From assembly GCA_945875845.1 (NCBI GenBank), contig CAMCMB010000064.1, forward strand, positions 1 to 41,912: a stretch of DNA of 41,912 nucleotides. Direction: 5' to 3'. The notes beneath the pieces were generated by a model. That model ran no database searches, was not told the origin of the DNA, and was given only the letters and a program-made list of their open reading frames with translations. How positions within the stretch are numbered: the first letter of the stretch is position 1; each line of letters starts with the position of its first letter. The position numbers were made by a program, and so were the translations under genes. Positions 7,189 through 15,156 of the stretch are shown piece by piece. This DNA is from Pirellula staleyi DSM 6068. Its GTDB lineage: Bacteria > Planctomycetota > Planctomycetia > Pirellulales > Pirellulaceae.

Positions 7189-8259
7189 TTGCGGATTTTT
7201 GATTCGGAGTTTGCCTTGTATCTAAAGAGTCATATCTCGACTGTTGGCGTTGCCACAACTTTGATCGTTTGTTGCCTTTGCCAGGCAGTTCCATTGGCCG
7301 GGGCTGAATTGGACGAAGCATTGTTTAGGCGGTTTCAAAACGAAGCTCCGAAAGCTTGGAAAAAACAGTTGGAACTCCGCAAGAAGTTTTTTCCCGCAAC
7401 GTCTGGCGTGACCATTAGCTCCAATCAAAAGGTTGTTCGGGAGGGTAAGGTTATCCAGATGGATCAATACCAAGAGAAGCGAATCCGCACTAATTACCGG
7501 CAAATGAACTCAAAGGAAGTGAACAAAGGGGAGCAAACGCTACATTGCGCTAATCCTCGATATGCCTTCGAACTTGCAAGCTCGTCCTCGGGTGAATGGG
7601 TAATCATCGGGGTACATCCCTATCAAGTGCCTCCTCCAGATGGAAGCGACAACATCGATGCCTACAATCGAATCATGGTGCCGCCTGGGGAAATTCAATC
7701 CCCCGAGACGCTTCCGATGCGAGGAGCATCGAATCAAATTGAGTGGTTTAACGATGAAGTGAAAATACAAGACATCAAGCTCATTTCGGTCAACAATCGT
7801 GAATGCTTTGAGGTCAATGTAGATTTTCCATTCGTTTTTTTCGAGCAGAAAGGGAATGAGTTGGTTCGATCAGTAGAGCGCAGATCAGCGGTGGCTGTAT
7901 TCGATCCCACAAACAACTGGCTGCTTTACTCTTTCGTTTGGAACCAGGCTCCAAATGTAAAAACGAGTTACACAGCCAGCTACGATGAGAATCTTGGTGG
8001 TGCTCCCTTTATGACCAGTTCACGACACGAAATTCGAAACATTGCCACCAATACAGTTATTGATGACTTTACCTATCAGTCTTCCGTTGCGGTCGCTGCC
8101 TTGAGTGAACGCGACTTTACACTTAGCGCGTTTGGATTTCCAGAGCCGACCTTGAATGAACCGCCACCGTATTGGCTGTACTCATCGTTGGGTGGATTGA
8201 GTCTGGTTATTATTGGCGGCCTCCTCTATCAGTGGGGAGTCGGGCTACGAAGAAGCTAG
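7189..8259 (+). CDS. Membrane-anchored protein of unknown function
   Basis: A 356-residue protein. The called start is the TTG at 7189, chosen because it leaves a basic segment before a hydrophobic signal at about 18-39 ending in LAGA; another TTG at 7216 is possible. The body (40-325) is polar and beta-rich in appearance, and a single C-terminal membrane helix spans about 330-350, followed by arginines. The protein is therefore probably anchored with its bulk outside the cytoplasm. I do not recognise the family; an alternating beta pattern loosely recalls LolA-type lipoprotein-binding folds but no motif proves it. It follows the terminator at 7121-7153 and precedes the DUF1573-like gene by 30 nt. 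Confidence 0.7.
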   Translation: MRIFDSEFALYLKSHISTVGVATTLIVCCLCQAVPLAGAELDEALFRRFQNEAPKAWKKQLELRKKFFPATSGVTISSNQKVVREGKVIQMDQYQEKRIRTNYRQMNSKEVNKGEQTLHCANPRYAFELASSSSGEWVIIGVHPYQVPPPDGSDNIDAYNRIMVPPGEIQSPETLPMRGASNQIEWFNDEVKIQDIKLISVNNRECFEVNVDFPFVFFEQKGNELVRSVERRSAVAVFDPTNNWLLYSFVWNQAPNVKTSYTASYDENLGGAPFMTSSRHEIRNIATNTVIDDFTYQSSVAVAALSERDFTLSAFGFPEPTLNEPPPYWLYSSLGGLSLVIIGGLLYQWGVGLRRS

Positions 8260-8289
8260 TAGTTCATCCCAGCCAAAACGAAATATCTT

Positions 8290-8724
8290 ATGTTGCGTTA
8301 CAAAAAGCTCATATCTCGATTCATTGCCGCCGCGCTTTTCATATTCGCTTGCGGCCTAATTGGATCAACTATACTCACCCGATCAACTTCACTTGAAATA
8401 GAATCATCAGAACTTACCCTCCGCGACTTTCCATATGGAGAGGATAGGATTGTTTCCTTCGGTGTACATAACCCAAGTTTTTTCGGTGTCACCCAGGTCG
8501 TAGGAATTCGTGGAGCTTGCGGTCTGGGCTGCGTTGAAGACGTTGACTTTCAACCATTCCAGTTGAAGAGCGGCGAGACAAAGAAGATGACCGTGCTGTT
8601 CAAGTCTCCAAAGCAACCTGGCCCGATAGAAGCAGCGTTCTCTTTGTACTATACGTCCAGCAATCGGACTCGCTGCAAAGAGCTGTGTATTAGAGGAAAC
8701 GCTGTCGAGAACGAAAATCCTTGA
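8290..8724 (+). CDS. DUF1573-like exported protein
   Basis: A 144-residue protein with an N-terminal membrane or signal segment (about 10-31) and one Ig-like domain. 'IVSFGVHNPSFFGVTQVVGIRGACGLGC' parallels the DUF1573 pattern in which a beta-sandwich carries a short Cys motif (SCGCT in the family), and 'LKSGETKKMTVLFKSP' matches its second half. Two more cysteines occur in 'TRCKELCIRGNA'. It resembles the C-terminal domain of the MauE fusion in the same cluster, so the cluster carries two such domains. Function is unknown. It ends the cluster and converges on ruvA. Confidence 0.65.
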   Translation: MLRYKKLISRFIAAALFIFACGLIGSTILTRSTSLEIESSELTLRDFPYGEDRIVSFGVHNPSFFGVTQVVGIRGACGLGCVEDVDFQPFQLKSGETKKMTVLFKSPKQPGPIEAAFSLYYTSSNRTRCKELCIRGNAVENENP

Positions 8725-8785
8725 CCGACAAAAATCGTATGCGATTGCAAGTTAGAAGCAGCGCGCCGGATATGGGTCGAGCTCA

Positions 8786-8810
8786 ATTGTATACGCAGTG
8801 CGTATACAAT
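8786..8810. promoter_or_regulatory. Perfect 12-bp inverted repeat, operator-like
   Basis: The half-site attgtatacgca (8786-8797) is repeated exactly inverted at 8799-8810 around a single central G. The TTGTATAC core and near-zero spacing resemble operators of GntR-type regulators. The site lies between convergent genes rather than at a promoter, and no regulator gene is nearby, so its use as an operator is unproven. No T-run follows on either strand. Confidence 0.4.
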
Positions 8811-8871
8811 CTGCTCGTCATGACAAAGCAAAAAGGGGTCAAGTCTGATTCTGGCTCCCCTCACCCCCCGA

Positions 8872-8903
8872 CCCCCTCTCCCTGGAGTACCAGGGCGAGG
8901 GGG
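8872..8903. repeat. GC-rich hairpin repeat between convergent genes
   Basis: ccccctc (8872-8878) and ccctgg (8880-8885) pair with ccaggg (8890-8895) and gaggggg (8897-8903), with one internal mismatch and an agta loop. 'Ctcaccccccgaccccctctccc' hairpins of this kind are widely scattered in bacterial genomes. To its right are short tandem repeats, ccactaa twice and acaaatg twice (8931-8958). It may help end transcription of both converging genes, though it lacks a T-tract. Confidence 0.6.
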
Positions 8904-8961
8904 AGAATAGACTCATGGGTGTTAGTGTAACCACTAACCACTAACAAATGACAAATGACCA

Positions 8962-9591
8962 CTACTGGCTCGTTTGCCTTTGATAGATCGCTTGAATCAT
9001 CGATTCGGTATCTTTGTACTTCTTCGATACCGCTAACGCTTGTTCGATCAATCGCCGAGCGTCCGCTTCGTTGTGCCCGAGCACGATCAAAGCTTGGAAC
9101 GTTTCTTCGACGACGCCAGGCGCTTGTACCTCAGCACCCGGGAGTTCACGACGCACGAGCAACGCAAACCTAGGCATCTTGCGGCGAAGCGTTGCGATGA
9201 TCTTCTCCGCAGTGGCTGGCCCAACGCCAGGTAACGTTGAGAGTCCCTTAGCATCTTGTTGCTCGATCATGATGGCGGTGTCCTGTACCGGACGCACCAT
9301 CGCTCGCAACGCTTTCTTCACTCCCACTCCATCGACTGAGCAAAAGAGCTCAAAGAAATCGCGCTCAATCGTCGTTAAGAAACCGACCAGTTTCGGCATC
9401 AGCTTTCCACCTTGTGCTGCATTTCCATCAATGTAATGAATCGTGTGCAGAGCGATGCTTTTCCCAATCTCTGCCTGCAAGTGTCGACGCGTGTATTCTG
9501 GGATGGCGACTTCATACTCGAACGGGGGAACATTCAGCGTGGCGGTGTCATCCGCGAGAGTAAGCAGTTGACCGGAAACCTTAGTAATCAA
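8962..9591 (-). CDS. ruvA: Holliday junction branch migration protein RuvA
   Basis: A 209-residue protein, close to the usual 200. RuvA binds Holliday junctions as a tetramer and loads the RuvB helicase. The N-terminal OB-fold begins ITKVSGQLL; two helix-hairpin-helix motifs follow, CSVDGVGVKKALRAM and LPGVGPATAEKIIATL; the C-terminal RuvB-binding domain contains 'EETFQALIVLGHNEADARRLI'. The start is a TTG at 9591, not an upstream codon in the longer open frame, because homology begins there and because TTGA overlaps the ruvC stop by four bases, indicating translational coupling. ruvB is not in this window. Confidence 0.93.
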   Translation of the reverse strand: MITKVSGQLLTLADDTATLNVPPFEYEVAIPEYTRRHLQAEIGKSIALHTIHYIDGNAAQGGKLMPKLVGFLTTIERDFFELFCSVDGVGVKKALRAMVRPVQDTAIMIEQQDAKGLSTLPGVGPATAEKIIATLRRKMPRFALLVRRELPGAEVQAPGVVEETFQALIVLGHNEADARRLIEQALAVSKKYKDTESMIQAIYQRQTSQ

Positions 9592-10136
9592 TGTGTCTTC
9601 CTTGCGTTTTTGAGTAGTTGAGCAACGGGCCCCGTTGCAAAATGATGGCATAGGGCGATGGCCAGTGCATCGGCCACGTCGGGTGGATCGGGCGGTTCTT
9701 TGAGAAACAATTGTTGTTGGATCGCGAGTTGCATTTGCGATTTGGGTGCTCGGCCATTGCCCGTTAAAAGTTTTTTCACCTTGGTCGGTTCGTAAGAATG
9801 AACTGTCTTGCCTGCATTGGCCGCTGCCAAACACAAAACACCTCTGGCATGCCCCATCAAAATGGCGGTTCTTGGCCGTTCATAGTGGGAATACAACTGC
9901 TCGATCGCGACGAAATGGATCGGGTAACTCTCGAGCACCTCCATAATGCCGGCATAGAGTTCTTTCAGCCGTTCGGCCAAAGTTTGATCGCGACGAATCC
10001 GAATCACCCCGGCCTCGATCAACTCGACCTTCGAATGGCTACGAATGATTCCATACCCAGTGATGGCCAGACCGGGATCCAACCCCAAAATGATTTGGCC
10101 GCTATGGGGAGACGGATTCGTCATTTCTTTCGGCAT
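9588..10136 (-). CDS. ruvC: Crossover junction endodeoxyribonuclease RuvC
   Basis: A 182-residue Holliday junction resolvase. The catalytic acidic residues are visible: D20 in ILGLDPG, E79 in FVAIEQ, and D153 and D156 in PPDVADALAIALCH. Length and motif spacing match the family. The start overlaps the end of the PQQ-propeller gene by 35 nt; the next ATG, at 10124, would still overlap it by 23 nt and would give a protein only four residues shorter. The stop overlaps the ruvA TTG start. Confidence 0.95.
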   Translation of the reverse strand: MPKEMTNPSPHSGQIILGLDPGLAITGYGIIRSHSKVELIEAGVIRIRRDQTLAERLKELYAGIMEVLESYPIHFVAIEQLYSHYERPRTAILMGHARGVLCLAAANAGKTVHSYEPTKVKKLLTGNGRAPKSQMQLAIQQQLFLKEPPDPPDVADALAIALCHHFATGPVAQLLKNARKTH

Positions 10137-11781
10137 CCCTTTCCGATAACAAACAGACCACTTCCTCGGAGTTTCGCATTAATAGATAGGGCCCTGCGAC
10201 GGCAGGTACGTTCCATGTGATGGCGTCTAGTACTTGCATTTCCGCAATGGAAGTTCCATCTTGGATGGAGATCAGAGCGATTCGACCATCTTCGGCGCTA
10301 ACCAATACATGGTCATTGACGATGATCGCTTGGCCCTGCCCGTATCTCTTGCCTCTCCAAATTCGCGATCCATCGGATGGATCGACGCATTCAAGAATCC
10401 CATCGCTCAATCCATAAAGGGCCCCCTTGTACGAAATCGCACTTGTAAATTTTGTTTTGAGAATCCGCGTATTATTCCAGATCGTTTTTGTCTGCCAGAA
10501 TGCCTTGTCGTAGGCATTATCCGGCGTCTCCCCCGTGTAGACCGTCTCAAACAGTTTTGAACCGAGCGCGTAGCCCTTGCCGAGAAGAATTCGGGAATCG
10601 TCGATGGCTACCGGTTGAGATGCACAAGCATCTCCATTCGATTTGCTTGGCCAAGGTGTCGTCCACAGTACGTCTCCGTTGGCAGGATTATGCCCTGTTG
10701 CACAACCCTCGTTGACGCTCACGATTTGACGAACACCGGAAAGTGTAAGCAACATGGGCGATGCATAGGCGATTTGGGATTCCCCGCCCGTCCAAAGCAC
10801 ATCGCCCGTTCCCAAGTCCAATGCAATCAGCGATTTGATATTGGGGTCCTCTCGTTTTCCGCCAAATGGCACAACCACTTGTTTATCCACAACAAGCGGT
10901 GACCCACTTCGTCCCCAAGCGATATCTTTTTCGGACGTTGCTTGATCAATACCTGCGAGTTGAAGGAGGTCTTTTTGCCAAATGACTTCTCCCGACTCCA
11001 GGTCAGCACAAAGCACGATGCCTGTGGCCGTTTGAGCCAACACTTTGGCTTGGTGGATTGTCGGCGTAGAGCGAGGCCCAACACCGCCAATCGCATGCAA
11101 ATGCTTCCCCGGAAGCGCAATTCGCCAGTGAACATCTCCCGTCGTGAGTTCCAATGCGGTGATGCACTCCTGCTCATCCATTTGTTCAAGCGTTATCGCC
11201 AGCCCATCGCCGACGGCAAAACTAGCCCAACCTGCACCGATCGATTTCCGCCAAAGGACCTTTGGCAGCCTCTCCTTCCAAGCGACAGAAAATTCGTCGT
11301 TTTGCATAACACCATCGCGTGCGTTGCCCCTAAACTGCGAGGATCGAAAACGCATGGCAGCTCGATCCAACTTGGGGGTCGACTGTAACTTTTCCTTTGA
11401 GAACATTTCCTTCGCGCGAGGCGACTTGCTTAGCCAGGACCGCATTCGAAAGACGGGCACGGTCTCGCCCGTGACCCCAACGTACTCAAAGACAGCCAAG
11501 GTGCTGCCGGCTAGAGCGATAGGCACGATCGCAAACGCAAGATGCTGTAAACGTGTTCGTGCAAACCGCAACCAAAGTCCGGCGAAACCAAAGGCGGCAG
11601 AAATCAGCGAAAGGCCCGCGCCCGCCAGATTGGCGAATTGATGATCGACTTCGAATAGAAACCACCGAGCAATCGGAACCAACACTAAGGCGAGCAGCGA
11701 GATCGAAAACAAAATGGACAACCCGATCGATCGTCCATTCTTTATCCAGTTTAGTCGCCGGGAAGGTTCTTCGGCACTCAT
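10102..11781 (-). CDS. Membrane-anchored PQQ-like beta-propeller protein
   Basis: A 559-residue protein. Residues 15-110 contain about three membrane helices. From about 165 onwards the sequence is a series of PQQ-enzyme/BamB-type blades, recognisable by 'ALELTTGDVHWRIALPG', 'CADLESGEVIWQKDLL', 'ALDLGTGDVLWTGG' and 'CVDPSDGSRIWRGKRYG'. No catalytic PQQ residues can be identified; planctomycete proteins of this type are numerous and mostly uncharacterised. The propeller probably faces the periplasm. Its ATG shares ATGA with the prc stop (11778-11781), so it is translationally coupled to the protease, and it overlaps ruvC at its 3' end. Confidence 0.88.
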   Translation of the reverse strand: MSAEEPSRRLNWIKNGRSIGLSILFSISLLALVLVPIARWFLFEVDHQFANLAGAGLSLISAAFGFAGLWLRFARTRLQHLAFAIVPIALAGSTLAVFEYVGVTGETVPVFRMRSWLSKSPRAKEMFSKEKLQSTPKLDRAAMRFRSSQFRGNARDGVMQNDEFSVAWKERLPKVLWRKSIGAGWASFAVGDGLAITLEQMDEQECITALELTTGDVHWRIALPGKHLHAIGGVGPRSTPTIHQAKVLAQTATGIVLCADLESGEVIWQKDLLQLAGIDQATSEKDIAWGRSGSPLVVDKQVVVPFGGKREDPNIKSLIALDLGTGDVLWTGGESQIAYASPMLLTLSGVRQIVSVNEGCATGHNPANGDVLWTTPWPSKSNGDACASQPVAIDDSRILLGKGYALGSKLFETVYTGETPDNAYDKAFWQTKTIWNNTRILKTKFTSAISYKGALYGLSDGILECVDPSDGSRIWRGKRYGQGQAIIVNDHVLVSAEDGRIALISIQDGTSIAEMQVLDAITWNVPAVAGPYLLMRNSEEVVCLLSERDAERNDESVSP

Positions 11782-13886
11782 TTGATGGGAGTTTTTTGCT
11801 CAAGTGCGACGACGTAATCCTTGGCAATATTCAAAATCTCTTGATTGTAGAAATTGGAGTAGTAAACCGAACTTCGTTCCGCTTTGGCTTCCATTTGTTC
11901 CTCTTCTACTTTCTCGGAGTTGAGTTCTTTGCGAAGGGCCAGGTAATCTGTTTCTTTGAGCGAAATGGTCTTCTCGTCTTTTTGACGAACGTAAGCATCG
12001 ATCTTGGCCAATTGCTTTTCGAATTCGGAGTTTTTCGCGATCCGATCGTTGGTTGCTTGTTGCAGTGCGACCTTAATGGCACTGTCGACCATCCGGTAGT
12101 TTTTGTGCGGGCGGGCGTTCACTTTGTCCATGGGTATAGCGTAGTCCAAATCGCTTTCGGATACATCCAGTTTGGCTGTCAGGGAGGGGACGATAACGTC
12201 GGAGGAAACGCCCTCCAACTGCGTTGACCGGCCATCGGGCAGATAGAACTGTTGGATGGTGAGCTTAAGTGCACCGTAGGACTTAGCAACTTGGGGGCCC
12301 ATGATGTACGGTCCGAGGTCGAGCAATGTCTGAACAGTACCTTTGCCGTGGGTCTTGGGATCGCCAACGATAATTCCTCTTCCGTAATCTTGAATCGCGC
12401 CGGCGAAGATCTCACTCGCGCTTGCGCTGAACTGGCTTACTTTGACGATCAAAGGGCCATCCCATGCGGTTCCTCGTTCATCGTCGTCGAGTTGCTCGAC
12501 CCGGCCACCAGGCGTCTTGACTTGAACCACAGTCCCTTGGTCTATGAACAATCCGGTCGTTGAAACCGCCTCTGGCAACGAACCGCCACCGTTCTTGCTC
12601 AGATCCAAGACGACCGCATCTACTTTGGATTCGCGGAAGTTCTTAAGAATCACCTTCAAATCGCGCGTGGTGCTGCGGAAGTCTTGCTTTCGATTCTTTG
12701 CGCCGTCCATATCCAAGTAGAAACTGGGTAGTTTGATGTATCCGAACCGATAGGGCGAACCGTCTTCTTTGTTGCCTTGTTCGATGATTTCGGACTGTGC
12801 GGCCGAGTCCTCCAGTTTGATGACAGCTCGGGTGATCTCGTAGATCTGAATGTCACCGCCTGCCTTGGGTCGAATATGCAATTTGACTCGACTGCCCGGC
12901 TCTCCACGGATCATCTTGACGACATCTTTGAGCTTCATATCGAGAGTTTCGACGGGAGGCGAGTTGTCATCTTGACCGACGGCCACGATTTTGTCGCCAA
13001 TTTTGATTCGGCCATCCAGGTCCGCCGCTCCACCGGGAACGAGTGTCTCGACCACGGTCGTGCCGTCCTCAGGACGCAACGTGGCACCGATACCTTTCAA
13101 TTCCAATTTCAGATGAGTGTTGAATTCCTCTTGTTCCTGTGGCGCCATGTAAGTGGTGTGTGGATCAAGAACGTTGGTCAACGAGGTGAGGTACAGTTCA
13201 AGCAGTTCATCGACATCCATTTGGGATCGAATGTTGTAGACCGTACGATAACGCTTGTGCAATGTATCTCGAATTTCATCGTCTGTTTTTCCGTCGGCCC
13301 GCTGAGATAGGAAATTCAATTTAATGGTCCTGCGCCACCGGTCGGTGGTCTCGGCGATATCTTTCGGGAATCCGATTTCTTTGGCATCCGAGGAAATTCG
13401 CTCATCGATTGTGAAATCATGCACCGCGTCGATTTGCTGGTGAATGATCGGGACGACCTGTTCGAGGCGAACTAGAAAACGTTTGTAGGCAAGGTATGCG
13501 AAACTGATATCGTTTTTGTTAAACAGATCATCAAGCGAGGTTTCGTACTGTTTGAATTCGGCGATGTCCGAAGCGAGGAAGTAGGCCTTGAGCGGATCGA
13601 TGTTCTTGATGAACATATCGAAGGCGTGCGATGACATTTCATCGTTGAATTTTGGATGCAAGATGTGCCCTTGCTCAATGAGCTGTCGCACGGCTCGAAC
13701 AATCGACTTCGTCGCTGGGGGCGGCGCCTCAAGTTGAGCAACCCGAGCGAGATCTTCCCCGAATAGCGGAGCCGGAATCGATGTCATCCACAAACCGGAA
13801 GCCGAAAAGCAAACAGAGGTACAAAGAATGCCCAGAAACGATTTTCGAGCCAATTTCTTTTGGTTGCTTTGGATTCGAGAATTCAT
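11778..13886 (-). CDS. prc: Carboxy-terminal processing (tail-specific) protease, S41A family
   Basis: A 702-residue periplasmic serine protease of the Prc/Tsp type. It has an N-terminal signal segment, a helical N-terminal domain (about 60-260 of the mature frame), a PDZ domain ('GIGATLRPEDGTTVVETLVPGGAA' region) and an S41 core. Catalytic residues by alignment to E. coli Tsp are S489 in FSASASEIF, D500 in IQDYG and K515 in THGKGTVQ. A DUF3340-like tail follows. The ATG at 13886 is chosen because it places the basic MNSRIQSNQKK stretch just before the hydrophobic signal; the frame is open to 13964. It leads a four-gene operon with the PQQ protein, ruvC and ruvA. Confidence 0.92.
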   Translation of the reverse strand: MNSRIQSNQKKLARKSFLGILCTSVCFSASGLWMTSIPAPLFGEDLARVAQLEAPPPATKSIVRAVRQLIEQGHILHPKFNDEMSSHAFDMFIKNIDPLKAYFLASDIAEFKQYETSLDDLFNKNDISFAYLAYKRFLVRLEQVVPIIHQQIDAVHDFTIDERISSDAKEIGFPKDIAETTDRWRRTIKLNFLSQRADGKTDDEIRDTLHKRYRTVYNIRSQMDVDELLELYLTSLTNVLDPHTTYMAPQEQEEFNTHLKLELKGIGATLRPEDGTTVVETLVPGGAADLDGRIKIGDKIVAVGQDDNSPPVETLDMKLKDVVKMIRGEPGSRVKLHIRPKAGGDIQIYEITRAVIKLEDSAAQSEIIEQGNKEDGSPYRFGYIKLPSFYLDMDGAKNRKQDFRSTTRDLKVILKNFRESKVDAVVLDLSKNGGGSLPEAVSTTGLFIDQGTVVQVKTPGGRVEQLDDDERGTAWDGPLIVKVSQFSASASEIFAGAIQDYGRGIIVGDPKTHGKGTVQTLLDLGPYIMGPQVAKSYGALKLTIQQFYLPDGRSTQLEGVSSDVIVPSLTAKLDVSESDLDYAIPMDKVNARPHKNYRMVDSAIKVALQQATNDRIAKNSEFEKQLAKIDAYVRQKDEKTISLKETDYLALRKELNSEKVEEEQMEAKAERSSVYYSNFYNQEILNIAKDYVVALEQKTPIK

Positions 13887-14204
13887 GGTTGATTTCTTGC
13901 TGGTGATGGATGCCCAAAATGGAAAAATAGAAGACGTCTGATCGGGTTTTCCAACGTGCCGCATGGCCCGCCAGAACCTCCCAACCGACTTAGTTTATCA
14001 CAAGTTAATGGTAGGGAATTGGCAATGGGGAATCAACACAGATCTAAATTGGACCGAAATCCTTCCTTGCAACCCTTCCCCCCCGGTGGTAAGTCGCCCG
14101 CTAGGACATCACAATAGCGATGCATTTGCAATGCTGCGATTGGCAGCGAACCTTTTTCTCGGAAAAGCTCAGTCGAGCGATCCCGGTTCCGGAGTGAATC
14201 AGCC
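13887..14204. other. Divergent intergenic region between prc and the RadC-family gene
   Basis: These 318 nt separate two divergently transcribed genes and must hold promoters for both. I see no convincing pair of -35 and -10 boxes, no long palindrome and no coding signal; reading frames here are short extensions or shadows of the flanking genes. Confidence 0.5.
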
Positions 14205-15152
14205 GTGAGCGAAGACCGCAAAGAAAAACTGCAGTCCATTCTGTATGCGATTCGGGATTTGGAGGAGTTCTCTGCCCAGGGAGCCAAGCTGAAATGCAAG
14301 GACTCCAGCCCTGCATATGTCACCCGTATCATCAATCTTCTGACCCGCGACGGGCTATTGAATCAGATCGAAATCGACAAGCAAAAGCGGTACCGATGGG
14401 TTCGAAACTCAACCGTTTCCGCAGACCATTGGATTGAGCGGCAAGTCTTTGGGGAACAAATCAAACTTTCGCCGGAACAAGACCGACCCCGTGAACAATT
14501 GCTGCGAGACGGACCCGCAAAACTAACGGACGCGCAATTGATCGCGATCCTGATTCGAGTCGGAATCGTTGGGGAATCGGCCGTCCAAGCTGGGCGTGTC
14601 ATTGCCAATCGATTTCCGTCAGAACGATTGGCGGCCCTACCGGATTCCAGTTTGCCGGAACTGCGGAACATTAGCAAAACGATTCGAAAGGACAGTTACG
14701 CTCAAATCATGGCCGGAATCGAACTCGGGCGACGAATCTCTCAGCTTCGCGACGAAGTGCCAGTGGTTGTCGAGCGAATTCGTGGCTCGGAGGATGCGAT
14801 CCGTTTCTGCTCGCGCGCCTTTAATCGACTGGCTGTCGATGGAAAGCAAGAAGAGTTTCACATCGTCACCTTGGACACCCAGCACGGCCCAATCAACACG
14901 CATCTGATCACTATCGGAACACTCGATGCTAGTCTGGTTCATCCGAGAGAAGTTTTCCGGGCTGCAATTCGGGACGCTGCATCTGCTATTCTATTGGTTC
15001 ACAACCATCCCTCCGGAGACCCGACTCCTAGCCGTGAGGACAAGGCGGTCACCGATCGATTGTCTCAAGTCGGAGAGCTGGTTGGAATTCGCGTACTCGA
15101 TCACATTATCGTAGCCAAAGAACGCTGCCGAAGTGTCATGGCAGAGAGGTAG
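14205..15152 (+). CDS. RadC-family JAB/MPN protein with N-terminal winged-helix-like region
   Basis: A 315-residue protein from a GTG at 14205, with GGAG at 14191-14194. Residues 95-140 match the RadC helical region ('RPREQLLRDGPAKLTDAQLIAILIRVG') and the C-terminal half is the JAMM-like metalloprotease-fold domain, with the signature LVHNHPSGDPTPSRED (H-x-H-x7-S-x2-D) near 264-279. RadC proteins (UPF0758) are not proven repair enzymes despite the name. The first 75 residues are extra: helices followed by 'PAYVTRIINLLTRDGLLNQIEIDKQ' and 'RYRW' look like a winged helix, suggesting DNA binding or regulation. The DUF1080 gene begins four nt downstream. Confidence 0.85.
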   Translation: MSEDRKEKLQSILYAIRDLEEFSAQGAKLKCKDSSPAYVTRIINLLTRDGLLNQIEIDKQKRYRWVRNSTVSADHWIERQVFGEQIKLSPEQDRPREQLLRDGPAKLTDAQLIAILIRVGIVGESAVQAGRVIANRFPSERLAALPDSSLPELRNISKTIRKDSYAQIMAGIELGRRISQLRDEVPVVVERIRGSEDAIRFCSRAFNRLAVDGKQEEFHIVTLDTQHGPINTHLITIGTLDASLVHPREVFRAAIRDAASAILLVHNHPSGDPTPSREDKAVTDRLSQVGELVGIRVLDHIIVAKERCRSVMAER

Positions 15153-15156
15153 ACCA

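Noticed and set aside
8286-8396. Alternative frame overlapping the end of the anchored protein and start of the DUF1573-like gene
   Set aside because: Lower-quality start, and it is out of frame with the clear signal segment and Ig-like domain.
11553-12227. 224-codon plus-strand open frame
   Set aside because: Antisense to the PQQ-propeller and prc genes, with no recognisable domain.
12777-13310. 177-codon plus-strand open frame
   Set aside because: Antisense to the PDZ and N-terminal part of prc.
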